Source: Phenylobacterium deserti (GTDB lineage Bacteria; Pseudomonadota; Alphaproteobacteria; Caulobacterales; Caulobacteraceae). From it: a DNA stretch of 64,000 nucleotides. The DNA is taken from assembly GCF_003254705.1 (NCBI RefSeq), contig NZ_QFYR01000002.1:434001-498000 (forward strand), given 5' to 3'. The position numbers and the translations under genes were made by a program. The notes under the pieces were generated by a model that searched no databases, was not told the origin of the DNA, and was given only the letters and a program-made list of their open reading frames with translations. This document shows positions 49,207 through 59,277 of the stretch, piece by piece (position 1 is the first letter of the stretch; the number at the start of each line of letters is the position of its first letter).

Positions 49207-49584
49207 ATGAACGCGTTCCTTCTGCAGTACCTGCCGATCGTGATCTTCTCCGGGATCGCGGCCGTGCTGGGGCTCGTCTTCATCCTGGCGGCGGCCGTGC
49301 TGGCCCCCAAGGCTCCCGACCCCGAAAAGCTGTCGTCCTACGAGTGCGGCTTCAACGCCTTTGACGACGCGCGGATGAAGTTCGACGTCCGGTTCTACCT
49401 GGTGTCGATCCTGTTCATCATCTTCGACCTGGAAGTCGCCTTCCTGTTCCCCTGGGCCGTCACGCTGATGAAGCTGCCGGCTGAAACGGCCCAGTTCGCC
49501 TTCTGGTCGATGATGACCTTCCTGGGCGTCCTGACGGTGGGCTTCATCTACGAATGGAAGAAGGGAGCCCTGGAATGGGAGTGA
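49207..49584 (+). CDS. nuoA: NADH-quinone oxidoreductase subunit A
   Basis: 125 residues, three membrane helices. Motif [41 protein letters not shown] is the conserved NuoA core, with the quinone-site loop Cys in YECGF. Part of the membrane arm of complex I at the junction with the peripheral arm. First gene of the operon; its 3' end overlaps nuoB by 10 bp. Confidence 0.96.
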   Translation: MNAFLLQYLPIVIFSGIAAVLGLVFILAAAVLAPKAPDPEKLSSYECGFNAFDDARMKFDVRFYLVSILFIIFDLEVAFLFPWAVTLMKLPAETAQFAFWSMMTFLGVLTVGFIYEWKKGALEWE

Positions 49585-50135
49585 TCGTTCCTGCGGGCGC
49601 CGCCGGCCGAAGCACGGTCGAAGGCTATGATCCGAAAGCGCACGACCCGTTCTTCGACGGCGTGTCGCAACAGCTGGCCGACAAGGGTTTCATCACCGCG
49701 GCCGCCGACGACCTCATCACGTGGGCCCGCACCGGTTCGCTGATGTGGATGACGTTCGGCCTGGCGTGCTGCGCGGTCGAAATGATGCAGGCGTCCATGC
49801 CGCGCTACGACTTGGAGCGCTACGGGTTCGCGCCGCGCGCCAGCCCGCGCCAGTCGGACGTGATGATTGTCGCCGGCACCCTGGTGAACAAGATGGCTCC
49901 CGCTCTGCGCAAGGTCTACGACCAGATGCCGGAGCCGCGGTACGTCATCTCCATGGGCTCGTGCGCCAACGGCGGCGGCTACTACTACTTCAGCTATTCG
50001 ACCGTGCGCGGCTGCGACCGCGTGGTGCCGGTGGACGTCTATGTGCCCGGCTGCCCGCCCACCGCCGAAGCGCTGGTCTACGGCGTGCTGCAGCTGCAGA
50101 AGAAGATCCGCCGCACCGGGACGATCGTGCGATGA
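49575..50135 (+). CDS. nuoB: NADH-quinone oxidoreductase subunit B
   Basis: 186 residues. Binds the terminal N2 [4Fe-4S] cluster: tandem Cys in [10 protein letters not shown], Cys in MGSCANGGG and Cys in [14 protein letters not shown] 49575 has GGGAG 8 bases upstream and sits inside the nuoA 3' end. Peripheral arm next to the quinone pocket. Its stop overlaps nuoC (ATGA). Confidence 0.97.
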   Translation: MGVIVPAGAAGRSTVEGYDPKAHDPFFDGVSQQLADKGFITAAADDLITWARTGSLMWMTFGLACCAVEMMQASMPRYDLERYGFAPRASPRQSDVMIVAGTLVNKMAPALRKVYDQMPEPRYVISMGSCANGGGYYYFSYSTVRGCDRVVPVDVYVPGCPPTAEALVYGVLQLQKKIRRTGTIVR

Positions 50136-50788
50136 GCAGCTGGCCCCATTCTCACGCCGACTTGGATGCTTTGGGCCAGGAACTGGTCGCCAACGGCGCT
50201 GGCCTGTTCACCGGCTATCGGGTGCAGTTCGACGATCTGTCGCTGAGCGCTCAGATGCCGCGCATCGCGGAGGCCCTGGCCTTCCTGCGCGACAACCATC
50301 AGTTCCAGCAGTTGATCGACCTGGCTGGCGTCGACTACCCGGAGCGGGAGCGCCGCTTCGAGGTGGTCTACTGCCTGCTGTCGCTGACCCGGAACCTACG
50401 CATCCGCTTGCGGATCGAGACGGACGAGGACACCGCGGTTCCGACCGCCACGGGCGTGTTCCCGAACGCCGACTGGTACGAGCGCGAAGCGTTCGACATG
50501 TACGGCATCTTCTTCGACGGCCACCCGGACCTGCGCCGGATCCTGACGGACTATGGCTTCCACGGCCATCCGCTCCGCAAGGACTTCCCGATGATGGGAA
50601 ACGTCGAGGTTCGCTACGACGACGAGCTCAAGCGCGTGGTCTACGAGCCCGTGAAGGCCGTGGAATGGCGCAATTGGGACTTCCTTTCCCCGTGGGAAGG
50701 CGACGAACGCGGCTACGCTCCGCTGCCCGGCGACGACAAGGTCGCCTTGGGCGACGTGCCTCCGCCGCCCAAGGGAGGGCAGGGATGA
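50132..50788 (+). CDS. nuoC: NADH-quinone oxidoreductase subunit C
   Basis: 218 residues, separate from NuoD (some bacteria fuse them). Motifs [39 protein letters not shown] are diagnostic of NuoC. Structural subunit of the peripheral arm. It begins within ATGA of nuoB. The stop overlaps the start of a 24-codon reading frame that links it to nuoD. Confidence 0.96.
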   Translation: MSSWPHSHADLDALGQELVANGAGLFTGYRVQFDDLSLSAQMPRIAEALAFLRDNHQFQQLIDLAGVDYPERERRFEVVYCLLSLTRNLRIRLRIETDEDTAVPTATGVFPNADWYEREAFDMYGIFFDGHPDLRRILTDYGFHGHPLRKDFPMMGNVEVRYDDELKRVVYEPVKAVEWRNWDFLSPWEGDERGYAPLPGDDKVALGDVPPPPKGGQG

Positions 50789-50859
50789 TGACGGCTGAAC
50801 GGCTTCGGCGTCTGCCGGGCCACTTCGCCCTCAGCGCCCGCCAGGAGATCAAGGCATGA
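50785..50859 (+). CDS. 24-codon micro-ORF linking nuoC and nuoD
   Basis: ATG 50785 overlaps the nuoC stop (ATGATG), and its own stop TGA (50857-50859) overlaps the nuoD ATG (ATGA). A strong purine-rich site, AAGGGAGGGCAGGG, lies directly upstream, whereas nuoD has only AGGAG within the micro-ORF. The peptide is [20 protein letters not shown] followed by EIKA: basic, amphipathic, with no known family. It most likely serves to carry ribosomes from nuoC into nuoD; a functional peptide cannot be excluded. Confidence 0.5.
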   Translation: MMTAERLRRLPGHFALSARQEIKA

Positions 50860-52091
50860 CCGGCCAGACCGCGCCTGCGGCCCCGAACGACGCCAACGTC
50901 CAGGGCCTGCCCGAGACCAAGGTTCGCAAGTTCAACATCAACTTCGGCCCGCAGCACCCTGCGGCGCACGGCGTGTTGCGCCTGGTGCTGGAGCTGGACG
51001 GTGAAGTTGTCGAGCGGGTGGATCCCCACATCGGCCTGCTGCACCGCGGCACCGAGAAGCTGATGGAAGCGCGGCCCTACGGCCAGACCATCCCTTACTT
51101 CGACCGCCTCGACTACGTCGCCCCGATGAACCAGGAGCACACCTATGTGCTCGCCCTGGAGAAGATGCTGGGCGTCGAGGTGCCGGTCCGCGGCCAGCTG
51201 ATCCGCGTGCTTTACGCCGAGATCGGCCGCATCCTGAACCACCTGCTCAACGTCACGACCCAGGCCATGGACGTCGGCGCGCTCACCCCGCCGCTGTGGG
51301 GCTTCGAAGAGCGTGAGAAGCTGATGGTGTTCTATGAGCGCGCTTCGGGCGCTCGTCTGCACGCCAACTACTTCCGTGTCGGCGGCGTCCGCCAGGACCT
51401 GCCGCCGGAATTGGTGCAGGACATCAGCGACTGGGCGGACCACTTCCCGAAGGTGCTCGACGACATCGAGGGCCTGATCACTGACAACCGCATCTTCAAG
51501 CAGCGCAACGTCGACATCGGCGTGGTGACCAAGGAAGAGGCCCTGGCTTGGGGCTTCTCCGGCGTGATGGTGCGTGGGTCGGGCGTGCCTTGGGACCTGC
51601 GCCGCTCGCAGCCCTATGACCTCTACAACGAGATGGAATTCGACATTCCGCTCGGCGTGAACGGCGACTGCTACGACCGCTACCTCTGCCGCATGCAGGA
51701 GATGCGGGAGTCGGTGAAGATCATGAAGCAGTGCTGCGACCGCCTCATGAAGACGCCGGGCGTGGTGCTCACGGACGACAACAAGATCACCCCCCCGCGT
51801 CGTGGCGAGATGAAGCGCTCGATGGAAGCGCTGATCCACCACTTCAAGCTTTACACCGAAGGTCTGCGCACTCCGGTTGGCGACATCTACATCGCCACTG
51901 AAGCGCCCAAGGGCGAGTTCGGCGTCTATCTGGTCAGCGACGGCACCAACAAGCCCTACCGCTGCCACATCCGCGCGCCGGGCTATCCGCACCTGCAAGC
52001 CATGGACTGGATGAACCGCGGCCACATGCTGGCCGACGTGTCGGCCATCCTGGGCTCGCTGGACATCGTGTTCGGGGAGATCGACCGTTGA
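50856..52091 (+). CDS. nuoD: NADH-quinone oxidoreductase subunit D
   Basis: 411 residues. The 49-kDa quinone-site subunit, related to the large subunit of NiFe hydrogenases: [38 protein letters not shown], the quinone-site Tyr/His loops ([11 protein letters not shown]), and ending DIVFGEIDR. No Cys ligands, as expected. Binds quinone jointly with NuoB. AGGAG is 8-9 bases before ATG 50856. Its last four bases overlap the next gene. Confidence 0.97.
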   Translation: MTGQTAPAAPNDANVQGLPETKVRKFNINFGPQHPAAHGVLRLVLELDGEVVERVDPHIGLLHRGTEKLMEARPYGQTIPYFDRLDYVAPMNQEHTYVLALEKMLGVEVPVRGQLIRVLYAEIGRILNHLLNVTTQAMDVGALTPPLWGFEEREKLMVFYERASGARLHANYFRVGGVRQDLPPELVQDISDWADHFPKVLDDIEGLITDNRIFKQRNVDIGVVTKEEALAWGFSGVMVRGSGVPWDLRRSQPYDLYNEMEFDIPLGVNGDCYDRYLCRMQEMRESVKIMKQCCDRLMKTPGVVLTDDNKITPPRRGEMKRSMEALIHHFKLYTEGLRTPVGDIYIATEAPKGEFGVYLVSDGTNKPYRCHIRAPGYPHLQAMDWMNRGHMLADVSAILGSLDIVFGEIDR

Positions 52092-52438
52092 CCGCGGCCG
52101 TGACCCTCTCGCCCGGCGATCTCGTGGACGCCCAGCTGGACGCCTACAACGCCCAGGATCTTGACGCCTTCTGCGCCTTCTACACGGACGACGCGCAACT
52201 CGGCGCCTATGGCGGCGAGACCCACACCGTGGGCCTTGCGGCCATCCGTGAGCGTCACGCCAAGCTGTTCGCCGAGTTCCCGCAGAACAAGGCCGAGCGC
52301 GTCAACCGCATGGTGGTCGGCTCCACCGTCATCGACCACGAGCACGTGGTCCGCGGCCCGGGCGTCCAGCCCTTCGAGGTCGCCGCCATCTACACCCTCG
52401 CGGACGGCAAGATCGCCCGCGTCGATTTCGTGAAGTGA
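52088..52438 (+). CDS. NTF2-like (SnoaL-type) protein inside the nuo operon
   Basis: 116 residues: a cone-shaped alpha+beta NTF2-like fold with [27 protein letters not shown] at the start, the [18 protein letters not shown] helix and [15 protein letters not shown] at the end. These bind small ligands or act as isomerases or steroid-like enzymes, but no catalytic set is recognised here. It starts with TTG overlapping the nuoD stop (TTGA) and ends 7 bp before nuoE, so it is translated with complex I. A role in complex I function or assembly is only suggested by location. Confidence 0.75.
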   Translation: MTAAVTLSPGDLVDAQLDAYNAQDLDAFCAFYTDDAQLGAYGGETHTVGLAAIRERHAKLFAEFPQNKAERVNRMVVGSTVIDHEHVVRGPGVQPFEVAAIYTLADGKIARVDFVK

Positions 52439-52445
52439 GGCCCGC

Positions 52446-53108
52446 GTGAGTATCCGCAGACTCGCCGCCAACCAGCCTGAGAGCTTCGCTTTCCGGCCGG
52501 AATTCGAGGCCCAGGTGAAAACCTGGATCGCCAACTACCCGCCGGGCAAACAACAGTCCGCCGTGATCCCGCTGCTGTGGCTTGTCCAGAAGCAGGAAGG
52601 CTGGGTGTCCGAGCCGGCGATCCGTGTCGTGGCCGAACGCCTCGGCATGGCGCAGATCCGCGTGCTCGAAGTCGCGACCTTCTACACCATGTTCATGCTG
52701 GAGCCGGTGGGCACCCACGCGCTGGTGCAGGTGTGCGGCACCACGCCCTGCCAACTGCGCGGCTCCGAGAAGCTGATCGAGGTCTGCAAGCGCCGCATCG
52801 GCCCGCACGACCACCGCTCGGCGGACGGCAAGTTCTACTGGCAGGAAGTCGAGTGCATGGGCGCCTGCGCCAACGCGCCGATGGCCGCCATCAACGACTA
52901 CTACTACGAAGACCTGACGGCCGAGAGCTTCGAGAAGCTGCTCGACCAGTTCGAGGCGGGCGAAAAGCCGGCTCCGGGTTCGGCCATCGGCCGGCAAGGC
53001 GCGGCGCCGGAAGGCGGCCCGATCGCCCTGACCGATCCCTCGCTCTATGACGGCTCGGCCGCCAAGCCGATCACCATCCCCAACCTGCCCGCGAAGGAGC
53101 CGGCGTGA
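52446..53108 (+). CDS. nuoE: NADH-quinone oxidoreductase subunit E
   Basis: 220 residues, GTG start. Thioredoxin-like 24-kDa subunit with the N1a [2Fe-2S] ligands CGTTPC (first pair) and [10 protein letters not shown] (second pair). A Pro/Gly-rich tail of about 45 residues after the domain is typical of alphaproteobacteria. Peripheral arm. Stop overlaps the nuoF start region (GTGATG). Confidence 0.95.
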   Translation: MSIRRLAANQPESFAFRPEFEAQVKTWIANYPPGKQQSAVIPLLWLVQKQEGWVSEPAIRVVAERLGMAQIRVLEVATFYTMFMLEPVGTHALVQVCGTTPCQLRGSEKLIEVCKRRIGPHDHRSADGKFYWQEVECMGACANAPMAAINDYYYEDLTAESFEKLLDQFEAGEKPAPGSAIGRQGAAPEGGPIALTDPSLYDGSAAKPITIPNLPAKEPA

Positions 53109-54421
53109 TGGTCGGGATTCTGCAAGACAAGGACCGGATCTTCACCAACCTCTACGGCCTGCACGATTGGGGCCTGGACGGCGCGAAGAAGCGCGGGGCG
53201 TGGAACGGCACGGCCGACATCCTGGCGCAGACGCCGGAATGGATCTGCGACCAGATCAAGGCTTCGGGCCTTCGCGGCCGCGGCGGCGCGGGCTTCCCCA
53301 CGGGCCTGAAGTGGACCTTCATGCCCAAGCAGGAGAGCGAGCGGCCGCACTACCTGGTCGTCAACGCCGACGAGTCCGAACCGGGCGCCTGCAAGGACCG
53401 CGAGATCCTGCGCAACGATCCGCACCTGCTGATTGAAGGCTGCCTGATCGCCTGCCGCGCCATCCGCGCGCACACCGCCTACATCTACGTCCGCGGCGAG
53501 TACGTCTTCGAGCGTGAGCGCCTGCAGGCGGCCATCAAGCAGGCCTACGACGCCAAGCTGATCGGCCCGGGCAACATCCACGGTTGGGATTGCGACATCC
53601 GCGTCCATCACGGGGGCGGGGCCTACATCTGCGGCGACGAGACCGCCCTGATGGAAAGCCTGGAAGGCAAGAAGGGCCAGCCGCGCCTGAAGCCGCCGTT
53701 CCCGGCCGGCGCGGGCATCTACGGCTGCCCGACCACCATCAACAACGTCGAGAGCATCTCGGTCGTCGGCACCATTCTGCGCCGCGGCGCAGCCTGGTTC
53801 GCCGGTTTCGGCACTGAAAAATCGACCGGCACCAAGCTGTTCGCGGCGTCGGGCCACATCAACAAGCCGGCCGTGGTGGAAGAAGCCGTCGGCATCTCCG
53901 TCAAGCAACTGATCGAAGACCACTTCGGCGGCGTGCGCGGCGGCTGGGGCAACCTCAAGGCCGTCATTCCTGGCGGGATCTCGGTTCGCATGATCCCGGC
54001 GGATCAGTGCGAAGAAGCCGTGATGACCTATGAGGACCTGCAGGCGCGGGGCTCGGGTCTGGGCACCGGCACCATGATCGTCATGGACAAGGACGCCGAC
54101 CTCGTGAAGGCGATCGCCCGGGCGGCCTACTTCTACAAGCACGAGAGCTGCGGCCAGTGCACGCCCTGCCGCGAAGGCACCGGCTGGATGTGGCGGGTCA
54201 TGGAGCGGATGGTCACCGGCGAAGCCGAGATGAGCGAGATCGACCTGCTGCTCGATGTGGCCAGCCAAGTCGAGGGCCACACCATCTGCGGTCTCGGGGA
54301 TGCGGCCGCGTGGCCGATTCAGGGCCTGTTCCGCCACTTCCGCCATGAGGTGGAGGAGCGGATCAACAATTACCGCGCGCGCAAAGGCTCCTACGCCGGC
54401 GCATCGATCGCGGCGGAGTAA
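53108..54421 (+). CDS. nuoF: NADH-quinone oxidoreductase subunit F
   Basis: About 437 residues. NADH- and FMN-binding 51-kDa subunit: [17 protein letters not shown] (FMN/NADH loop), [31 protein letters not shown] and the N3 [4Fe-4S] ligands [15 protein letters not shown] with a later Cys in [13 protein letters not shown] 53108 has AAGGAG eight bases upstream; the GTG at 53105 is equally in frame. NADH is oxidised here. Confidence 0.97.
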   Translation: MVGILQDKDRIFTNLYGLHDWGLDGAKKRGAWNGTADILAQTPEWICDQIKASGLRGRGGAGFPTGLKWTFMPKQESERPHYLVVNADESEPGACKDREILRNDPHLLIEGCLIACRAIRAHTAYIYVRGEYVFERERLQAAIKQAYDAKLIGPGNIHGWDCDIRVHHGGGAYICGDETALMESLEGKKGQPRLKPPFPAGAGIYGCPTTINNVESISVVGTILRRGAAWFAGFGTEKSTGTKLFAASGHINKPAVVEEAVGISVKQLIEDHFGGVRGGWGNLKAVIPGGISVRMIPADQCEEAVMTYEDLQARGSGLGTGTMIVMDKDADLVKAIARAAYFYKHESCGQCTPCREGTGWMWRVMERMVTGEAEMSEIDLLLDVASQVEGHTICGLGDAAAWPIQGLFRHFRHEVEERINNYRARKGSYAGASIAAE

Positions 54422-54424
54422 GCG

Positions 54425-56470
54425 ATGCCCAAAGCAAAGGTCGACGGGATCGAAGTCGAATTCGAACCCGGCATGAGCGTGCTCCAGGTGGCGGAGCTGG
54501 CGGGCAAGGAAATCCCGCGCTTCTGCTACCACGAGCGCCTGTCCATCGCCGGCAACTGCCGGATGTGCCTGGTGGAAGTGAAGCCCGGCCCGCCGAAGCC
54601 GCAGGCCTCGTGCGCCCTGCCGGCCGCCGAAGGCCAGGAGATCTTCACCGACACGCCGATGGTGAAGAAGGCCCGTCACGGGGTGATGGAGTTCCTGCTC
54701 ATCAACCACCCGCTGGACTGCCCGATCTGCGACCAGGGCGGCGAGTGCGACCTGCAGGACCAGGCCATGGCCTATGGCCGCGACGACTCCCGCTATGCGG
54801 AGAACAAGCGCGCGGTCGAAGAGAAGTACATGGGCCCGCTCATCAAAACGGTGATGACGCGGTGCATCCAGTGCACCCGCTGCGTGCGCTTCATCACCGA
54901 GGTCGCCGGCGTGCCGGAGATCGGCATGATCAGCCGCGGCGAGGACGCCGAGATCACCACCTACCTCGACAAGGCGGTCGGCTCCGAGCTGTCGGCCAAC
55001 GTCATCGACCTGTGCCCGGTGGGCGCCCTGACCCACAAGCCCTGGGCCTTCAACTACCGGCCGTGGGAGCTGAAGAAGACCGAGAGCATCGACGTCCACG
55101 ACGCGCTGGGCGCGGCGATCCGCGTCGACAGCCGCGGTCCGGCGGTGCTTCGCGTGCTGCCGCGGGTCAACGAGGACATCAACGAAGAGTGGATCAGCGA
55201 CAAGACCCGCTACGCCGTGGACGGCCTGTCCCGGCAGCGGCTCGACCGTCCCTACATCCGCGAAGGCGGCAAGCTGCGCGTCGCGACCTGGCCGGAAGTG
55301 CTGGACGTCGTCGCGGGCAAGCTGCGCGCCGTTTCGGCTGACCGGGTCGGCGTCATCGCCGGCGACCTGCAGGACGCCGAGTCCATGAAGGCCGGCCTCG
55401 ACCTGTTCCGCAGCCTGGGCGTCCAGAGCACGGACTGCCGCCAGGACGGCATGTCGCTGGGCGGCGGCCCCCGCGAGAGCTGGCTGTTCAACTCGACCAT
55501 CGCCGGCCTGGAAGATGCCGATGTGGTGCTGGTGGTCGGCGCCAATCTTCGTCTGGAAGCGCCGCTCCTCAACGCCCGCCTGCGCAAGCGCTGGCTGCAG
55601 GGCGCGCTTCGCGTGGGCGTGATCGGCGAGCAGAACGATCTGACCTACGCCTATGACTATCTCGGCGCCGGGCCGCAGACCCTCTCGGGCCTGAGCCGCC
55701 AGCGCAACGACTTCGTCAAGGCGCTCAAGGAGGCGAAGGCTCCCGCGATCATCGTCGGCGCCGGCGCGCTCAGCCGAACCGACGGCTCCGCCGTCCTCAA
55801 GGCCGCCGCGGGCGTAGCCAAGAGCTTCGGCATGACGTGGAACGTCCTGCACACGGCGGCCAGCCGAGTGGGCGGTCTGGATCTCGGCTTCGTGCCGGGC
55901 GCCGGCGGCAAGACCGCGGGCGAGCTGGTCCAGAAGGGCGGGGCGGACGTCCTCTTCCTGATGGGCGCGGACGAGATGGACCTGTCGGCCACCGACGCCT
56001 TCGTCGTCTACATGGGCACCCACGGCGACGCCGGCGCGCACCGCGCGGACGTCATCCTGCCGTCGGCCGCCTACACCGAGAAGAACGGCATCTACGTCAA
56101 CACCGAGGGCCGGGTTCAGCTCGGCGCGCGGGCTGTCTTCCCGAAGGGCGAGGCCAAGGAAGACTGGGCGATCCTGCGGGCGCTCTCCGAGCGCGTTGGC
56201 AAGAAGCTGCCCTACGACAGCCTCGACCAGCTGCGCGCCAAGCTCTTCGCCGAGCATCCGACCTTCGGCCGTATCGACTATGTGGCCGGGCCGGAGGCGG
56301 CGGCGGGTCTCAGCCTTGCGAGCCTCGGCGGCGAGGGCGAGCTGTCCGACGCGCCGTTCGCCAGCCCCGTGAAGAGCTTCTACCTGACCAACCCCATCGC
56401 GCGCGCCAGCGTGACGATGGCCGAGTGCGCGGCGCTTGCGTCCGGCGCGACCAAGATGGCGGCGGAATAA
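54425..56470 (+). CDS. nuoG: NADH-quinone oxidoreductase subunit G
   Basis: 681 residues. N-terminal [2Fe-2S] domain ([19 protein letters not shown]), the His-ligand/3Cys cluster N5 ([19 protein letters not shown]), the N4 motif [10 protein letters not shown] with a later CPVGALT, then a molybdopterin-oxidoreductase-like domain without cofactor. The alphaproteobacterial (mitochondrial-like) short form, lacking the extra N7 cluster extension. Peripheral arm electron wire. Confidence 0.96.
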   Translation: MPKAKVDGIEVEFEPGMSVLQVAELAGKEIPRFCYHERLSIAGNCRMCLVEVKPGPPKPQASCALPAAEGQEIFTDTPMVKKARHGVMEFLLINHPLDCPICDQGGECDLQDQAMAYGRDDSRYAENKRAVEEKYMGPLIKTVMTRCIQCTRCVRFITEVAGVPEIGMISRGEDAEITTYLDKAVGSELSANVIDLCPVGALTHKPWAFNYRPWELKKTESIDVHDALGAAIRVDSRGPAVLRVLPRVNEDINEEWISDKTRYAVDGLSRQRLDRPYIREGGKLRVATWPEVLDVVAGKLRAVSADRVGVIAGDLQDAESMKAGLDLFRSLGVQSTDCRQDGMSLGGGPRESWLFNSTIAGLEDADVVLVVGANLRLEAPLLNARLRKRWLQGALRVGVIGEQNDLTYAYDYLGAGPQTLSGLSRQRNDFVKALKEAKAPAIIVGAGALSRTDGSAVLKAAAGVAKSFGMTWNVLHTAASRVGGLDLGFVPGAGGKTAGELVQKGGADVLFLMGADEMDLSATDAFVVYMGTHGDAGAHRADVILPSAAYTEKNGIYVNTEGRVQLGARAVFPKGEAKEDWAILRALSERVGKKLPYDSLDQLRAKLFAEHPTFGRIDYVAGPEAAAGLSLASLGGEGELSDAPFASPVKSFYLTNPIARASVTMAECAALASGATKMAAE

Positions 56471-56471
56471 G

Positions 56472-57551
56472 ATGCAGGCAGCTCCTCAAAGCTTCTGGGA
56501 AACCCCGGGCGGCTGGACCCTCATGACGGTGGGCGGCGTGCTCGCCGTTATGGTCGGCGTGCTGCTGTCGCTGGCCTTCCTTCTTCTCGCCGACCGGAAG
56601 ATCTGGGCCGGCGTGCAGATGCGCAAGGGCCCGAACGTGGTCGGTCCCTTCGGCCTTCTGCAGTCCTTCGCGGACTTCCTGAAGTTCGTGTTGAAGGAAA
56701 TCGTCATCCCGGCCGGCGCCGACAAGGCGGTGTTCCTGCTGGCGCCCTTCCTCAGCTTCCTGTTCGCCTTCATGGCTTGGGCGGTCATCCCGTTCGCCCC
56801 GGGCTGGGTGGTCTCCGACATCAACGTCGGGATTCTCTACCTGCTCGCGATCAGCTCGCTTGGCGTCTACGGCATCATCATGGGCGGCTGGGCGTCCAAC
56901 TCGAAGTACCCGTTCCTGGGCAGCCTGCGTTCGGCGGCTCAGATGGTCAGCTACGAAGTCAGCCTGGGCCTGGTGATCATCAATGTGATCCTGCTCGTCG
57001 GCTCGATGAACCTGCAGACCATCGTGCAGCATCAGGCCGGCTGGATCTGGAACTGGAACTTTCTCGGCGGCGGGCTTCAGAACCTGCCCTTGATCGTCGT
57101 CATGCTGCCGATGTCGGTCGTGTTCTTCATTTCCTTCCTGGCGGAAACCAACCGCCCGCCGTTCGACCTGCCCGAGGCCGAGTCCGAACTCGTGGCCGGC
57201 TATCAGGTGGAATACTCCTCCACGCCGTACCTGCTCTTCATGATCGGCGAGTACTCCAACATCGTGCTGATGTGCGCGATGATCACGGTGCTCTTCTTCG
57301 GGGGCTGGAATCCGGGCTTCCCGACGCCGTTCCTGGCCGCCTGGCCGACGTTCCTGGCGAACCTGTTCTTCTTCCTGGTCTTCGCGATCAAGGTGGTCTT
57401 CTGGTTCTTCATGACGTCGATGGTGAAGGCGATCGTGCCGCGCTACCGCTACGACCAGCTGATGCGCCTGGGCTGGAAGATCTTCCTGCCGTTCTCGCTC
57501 ATCGCCGTGATCATCGTGTCGGCCTGGCGGGTGTTCGGGCCGGGCGCGTGA
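56472..57551 (+). CDS. nuoH: NADH-quinone oxidoreductase subunit H
   Basis: 359 residues, eight or nine membrane helices: [53 protein letters not shown], and the quinone-loop [26 protein letters not shown] split across helices 5-6. Binds quinone with NuoB/D. ATG 56472 lies one base after the nuoG stop. The stop overlaps the lipoprotein start (TGATG). Confidence 0.96.
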   Translation: MQAAPQSFWETPGGWTLMTVGGVLAVMVGVLLSLAFLLLADRKIWAGVQMRKGPNVVGPFGLLQSFADFLKFVLKEIVIPAGADKAVFLLAPFLSFLFAFMAWAVIPFAPGWVVSDINVGILYLLAISSLGVYGIIMGGWASNSKYPFLGSLRSAAQMVSYEVSLGLVIINVILLVGSMNLQTIVQHQAGWIWNWNFLGGGLQNLPLIVVMLPMSVVFFISFLAETNRPPFDLPEAESELVAGYQVEYSSTPYLLFMIGEYSNIVLMCAMITVLFFGGWNPGFPTPFLAAWPTFLANLFFFLVFAIKVVFWFFMTSMVKAIVPRYRYDQLMRLGWKIFLPFSLIAVIIVSAWRVFGPGA

Positions 57552-57748
57552 TGCGGCGGGCGCTCATCGTCCTCCTGGCGTTGAGCGCCGCAGCCTGCGG
57601 GACCGTCGGCGGTCCCACGGGCGGCTATGTGACCTATGACGTCCTTGCCCAGCTGCAGCGCGAGTGCGCCGCAAAGGGCGGGACGCTGAAACAGAAGACT
57701 GACGGCGACCCGCGCTGGATCGATGCGTGGGCGTGCGAGAGGAAGTAG
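57551..57748 (+). CDS. Small lipoprotein between nuoH and nuoI
   Basis: 65 residues. Lipoprotein signal [17 protein letters not shown] with a clear lipobox (Cys16). The mature part is short and polar: [40 protein letters not shown], with two Cys that could form a disulfide. It overlaps the nuoH stop and is followed after 1 bp by nuoI, so it is made with complex I, yet faces the periplasm. No family recognised; perhaps an accessory or assembly protein of the membrane arm. Confidence 0.75.
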   Translation: MRRALIVLLALSAAACGTVGGPTGGYVTYDVLAQLQRECAAKGGTLKQKTDGDPRWIDAWACERK

Positions 57749-57749
57749 G

Positions 57750-58241
57750 ATGTTCAACCGTATCGGACAGGCCGTGAAGGGCGCCGCCCTGCTGGACTTC
57801 GCCGGCGCGTTCGGCCTCGCCATGAAGTACATGGTCAAGCCCAAGGCGACGGTGCAGTACCCGCACGAGCGCAACCCGCAGAGCCCGCGCTTCCGCGGCG
57901 AGCACGCTCTGCGCCGCTATCCGAGCGGGGAAGAGCGCTGCATCGCCTGCAAGCTCTGCGAAGCGGTGTGCCCCGCCCAGGCCATCACCATCGAGGCCGA
58001 ACCCCGCGCCGACGGCAGCCGCCGGACGACCCGCTACGACATCGACATGGTGAAGTGCATCTATTGCGGCCTGTGCCAGGAAGCCTGCCCGGTGGACGCC
58101 ATCGTCGAGGGGCCGAACCTGGAGTTCGCCACCGAAACCCGCGAGGAGCTCTACTACGACAAGGAGCGCCTGCTGGATAACGGCGACCGCTGGGAGCGGG
58201 AGATCGCGAAGAATCTGGAACTGGACGCGCCGTACCGCTAA
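57750..58241 (+). CDS. nuoI: NADH-quinone oxidoreductase subunit I
   Basis: 163 residues. Two [4Fe-4S] motifs of the TYKY subunit: [16 protein letters not shown] and [21 protein letters not shown]-terminal amphipathic part [20 protein letters not shown] contacts the membrane arm. Connects the electron wire to N2 in NuoB. ATG 57750 follows the lipoprotein stop directly, with AGGAAGTAGG upstream. Confidence 0.97.
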   Translation: MFNRIGQAVKGAALLDFAGAFGLAMKYMVKPKATVQYPHERNPQSPRFRGEHALRRYPSGEERCIACKLCEAVCPAQAITIEAEPRADGSRRTTRYDIDMVKCIYCGLCQEACPVDAIVEGPNLEFATETREELYYDKERLLDNGDRWEREIAKNLELDAPYR

Positions 58242-58338
58242 GACCGCGGCGCGATTCAGAGCACTGCAATTCCCGACTCCGCTGGCCTGCTGGCCGGCGA
58301 CGGTCAGACGAACTCGAGGGGTTGAAACAGAAAGCCCG

Positions 58339-58965
58339 ATGGCCCTGCAGGCGATCGCATTCTACTTGATGGCGGTGGTGACGGTCGCGGCGGGTATCGC
58401 CGTGGTGTCCGCGCGCAACCCCGTGCACTCCGTCCTTTTCCTCATCCTGGCCTTCTTCTCGGCGGCCGGCCTGTTCGTGCTCATGGGCGCGGAGTTCCTG
58501 GCCATGCTGCTGGTAGTGGTCTACGTGGGCGCGGTCGCCGTGCTCTTCCTGTTCGTGGTGATGATGCTGGACGTGGACTTCGCCCAGCTCCGCCAGGGCT
58601 TTGCGCGGTATCTGCCGCTCGGCGGCCTGATCGCCGCGGTGTTGGCGGCCGAGATGGTGTTCGTCTCCGCCACTGTTGCCAACCGCGGCGCGGCTGCGGC
58701 CAACGACACTCCGCTCGCCTCGGGCGCCGCCGCGGCGGACGTGACGAACGCCGAAGCGATCGGCCGCGTGCTCTACACGGACTACATCTACTTCTTCCAA
58801 GCCGCCGGTCTGGTGCTGCTGGTCGCTATGATCGGCGCCATCGTGCTCACCCTGCGCCATAAGCCCGGCGTCCGTCGCCAGCTGGTGGCCGACCAGGTGC
58901 TGCGCAGCCCGAAGACCGGCATGCGCACGGTCAGCCTGAAGCCCGGCCAGGGGATCGACCAATGA
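58339..58965 (+). CDS. nuoJ: NADH-quinone oxidoreductase subunit J
   Basis: 208 residues, five membrane helices: [56 protein letters not shown] is the conserved NuoJ core, with the pi-bulge helix. A 97-bp gap separates it from nuoI, the largest in the operon, with no clear terminator. Its 3' end overlaps nuoK by 4 bp. Confidence 0.96.
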   Translation: MALQAIAFYLMAVVTVAAGIAVVSARNPVHSVLFLILAFFSAAGLFVLMGAEFLAMLLVVVYVGAVAVLFLFVVMMLDVDFAQLRQGFARYLPLGGLIAAVLAAEMVFVSATVANRGAAAANDTPLASGAAAADVTNAEAIGRVLYTDYIYFFQAAGLVLLVAMIGAIVLTLRHKPGVRRQLVADQVLRSPKTGMRTVSLKPGQGIDQ

Positions 58966-59267
58966 TTGGCCTTCCGCACTATCTCGCGGTCGCCGCGATC
59001 CTGTTCACGATCGGGGTCTTCGGCATCTTCGTGAACCGCAAGAACATCATCGTCATCCTGATGTCGATCGAGCTGATCCTGCTCGGCGTGAACATCAATC
59101 TGGTGGCCTTCTCGGTCTACCTGCACAACGTGGTGGGGCAGATCTTCGCCATGTTCGTGCTGACCGTCGCCGCCGCCGAGGCGGCCGTGGGCCTGGCCAT
59201 CCTTGTGACCTTCTTCCGTAACCGCGGCGACATCTCGGTGGATGACGCCTCGATGATGAAGGGCTGA
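58962..59267 (+). CDS. nuoK: NADH-quinone oxidoreductase subunit K
   Basis: 101 residues, three helices. [34 protein letters not shown] includes the two conserved membrane Glu involved in proton transfer (one in SIELIL, one in the EAAVGLAI helix). Smallest membrane subunit; overlaps nuoJ and is followed by nuoL after 10 bp. Confidence 0.97.
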   Translation: MIGLPHYLAVAAILFTIGVFGIFVNRKNIIVILMSIELILLGVNINLVAFSVYLHNVVGQIFAMFVLTVAAAEAAVGLAILVTFFRNRGDISVDDASMMKG

Positions 59268-59277
59268 GCGCTCGAGC

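Noticed and set aside
53045..56257. Open frame of over 1000 codons on the minus strand opposite nuoE-nuoG
   Set aside because: It mirrors nuo genes in GC-rich DNA, is rich in His/Arg/Ala/Gly with no domain motif, and the plus strand encodes complete complex I subunits. The similar long minus-strand frames opposite nuoL (59095-61674) and lon (40555-43053) were rejected for the same reason.
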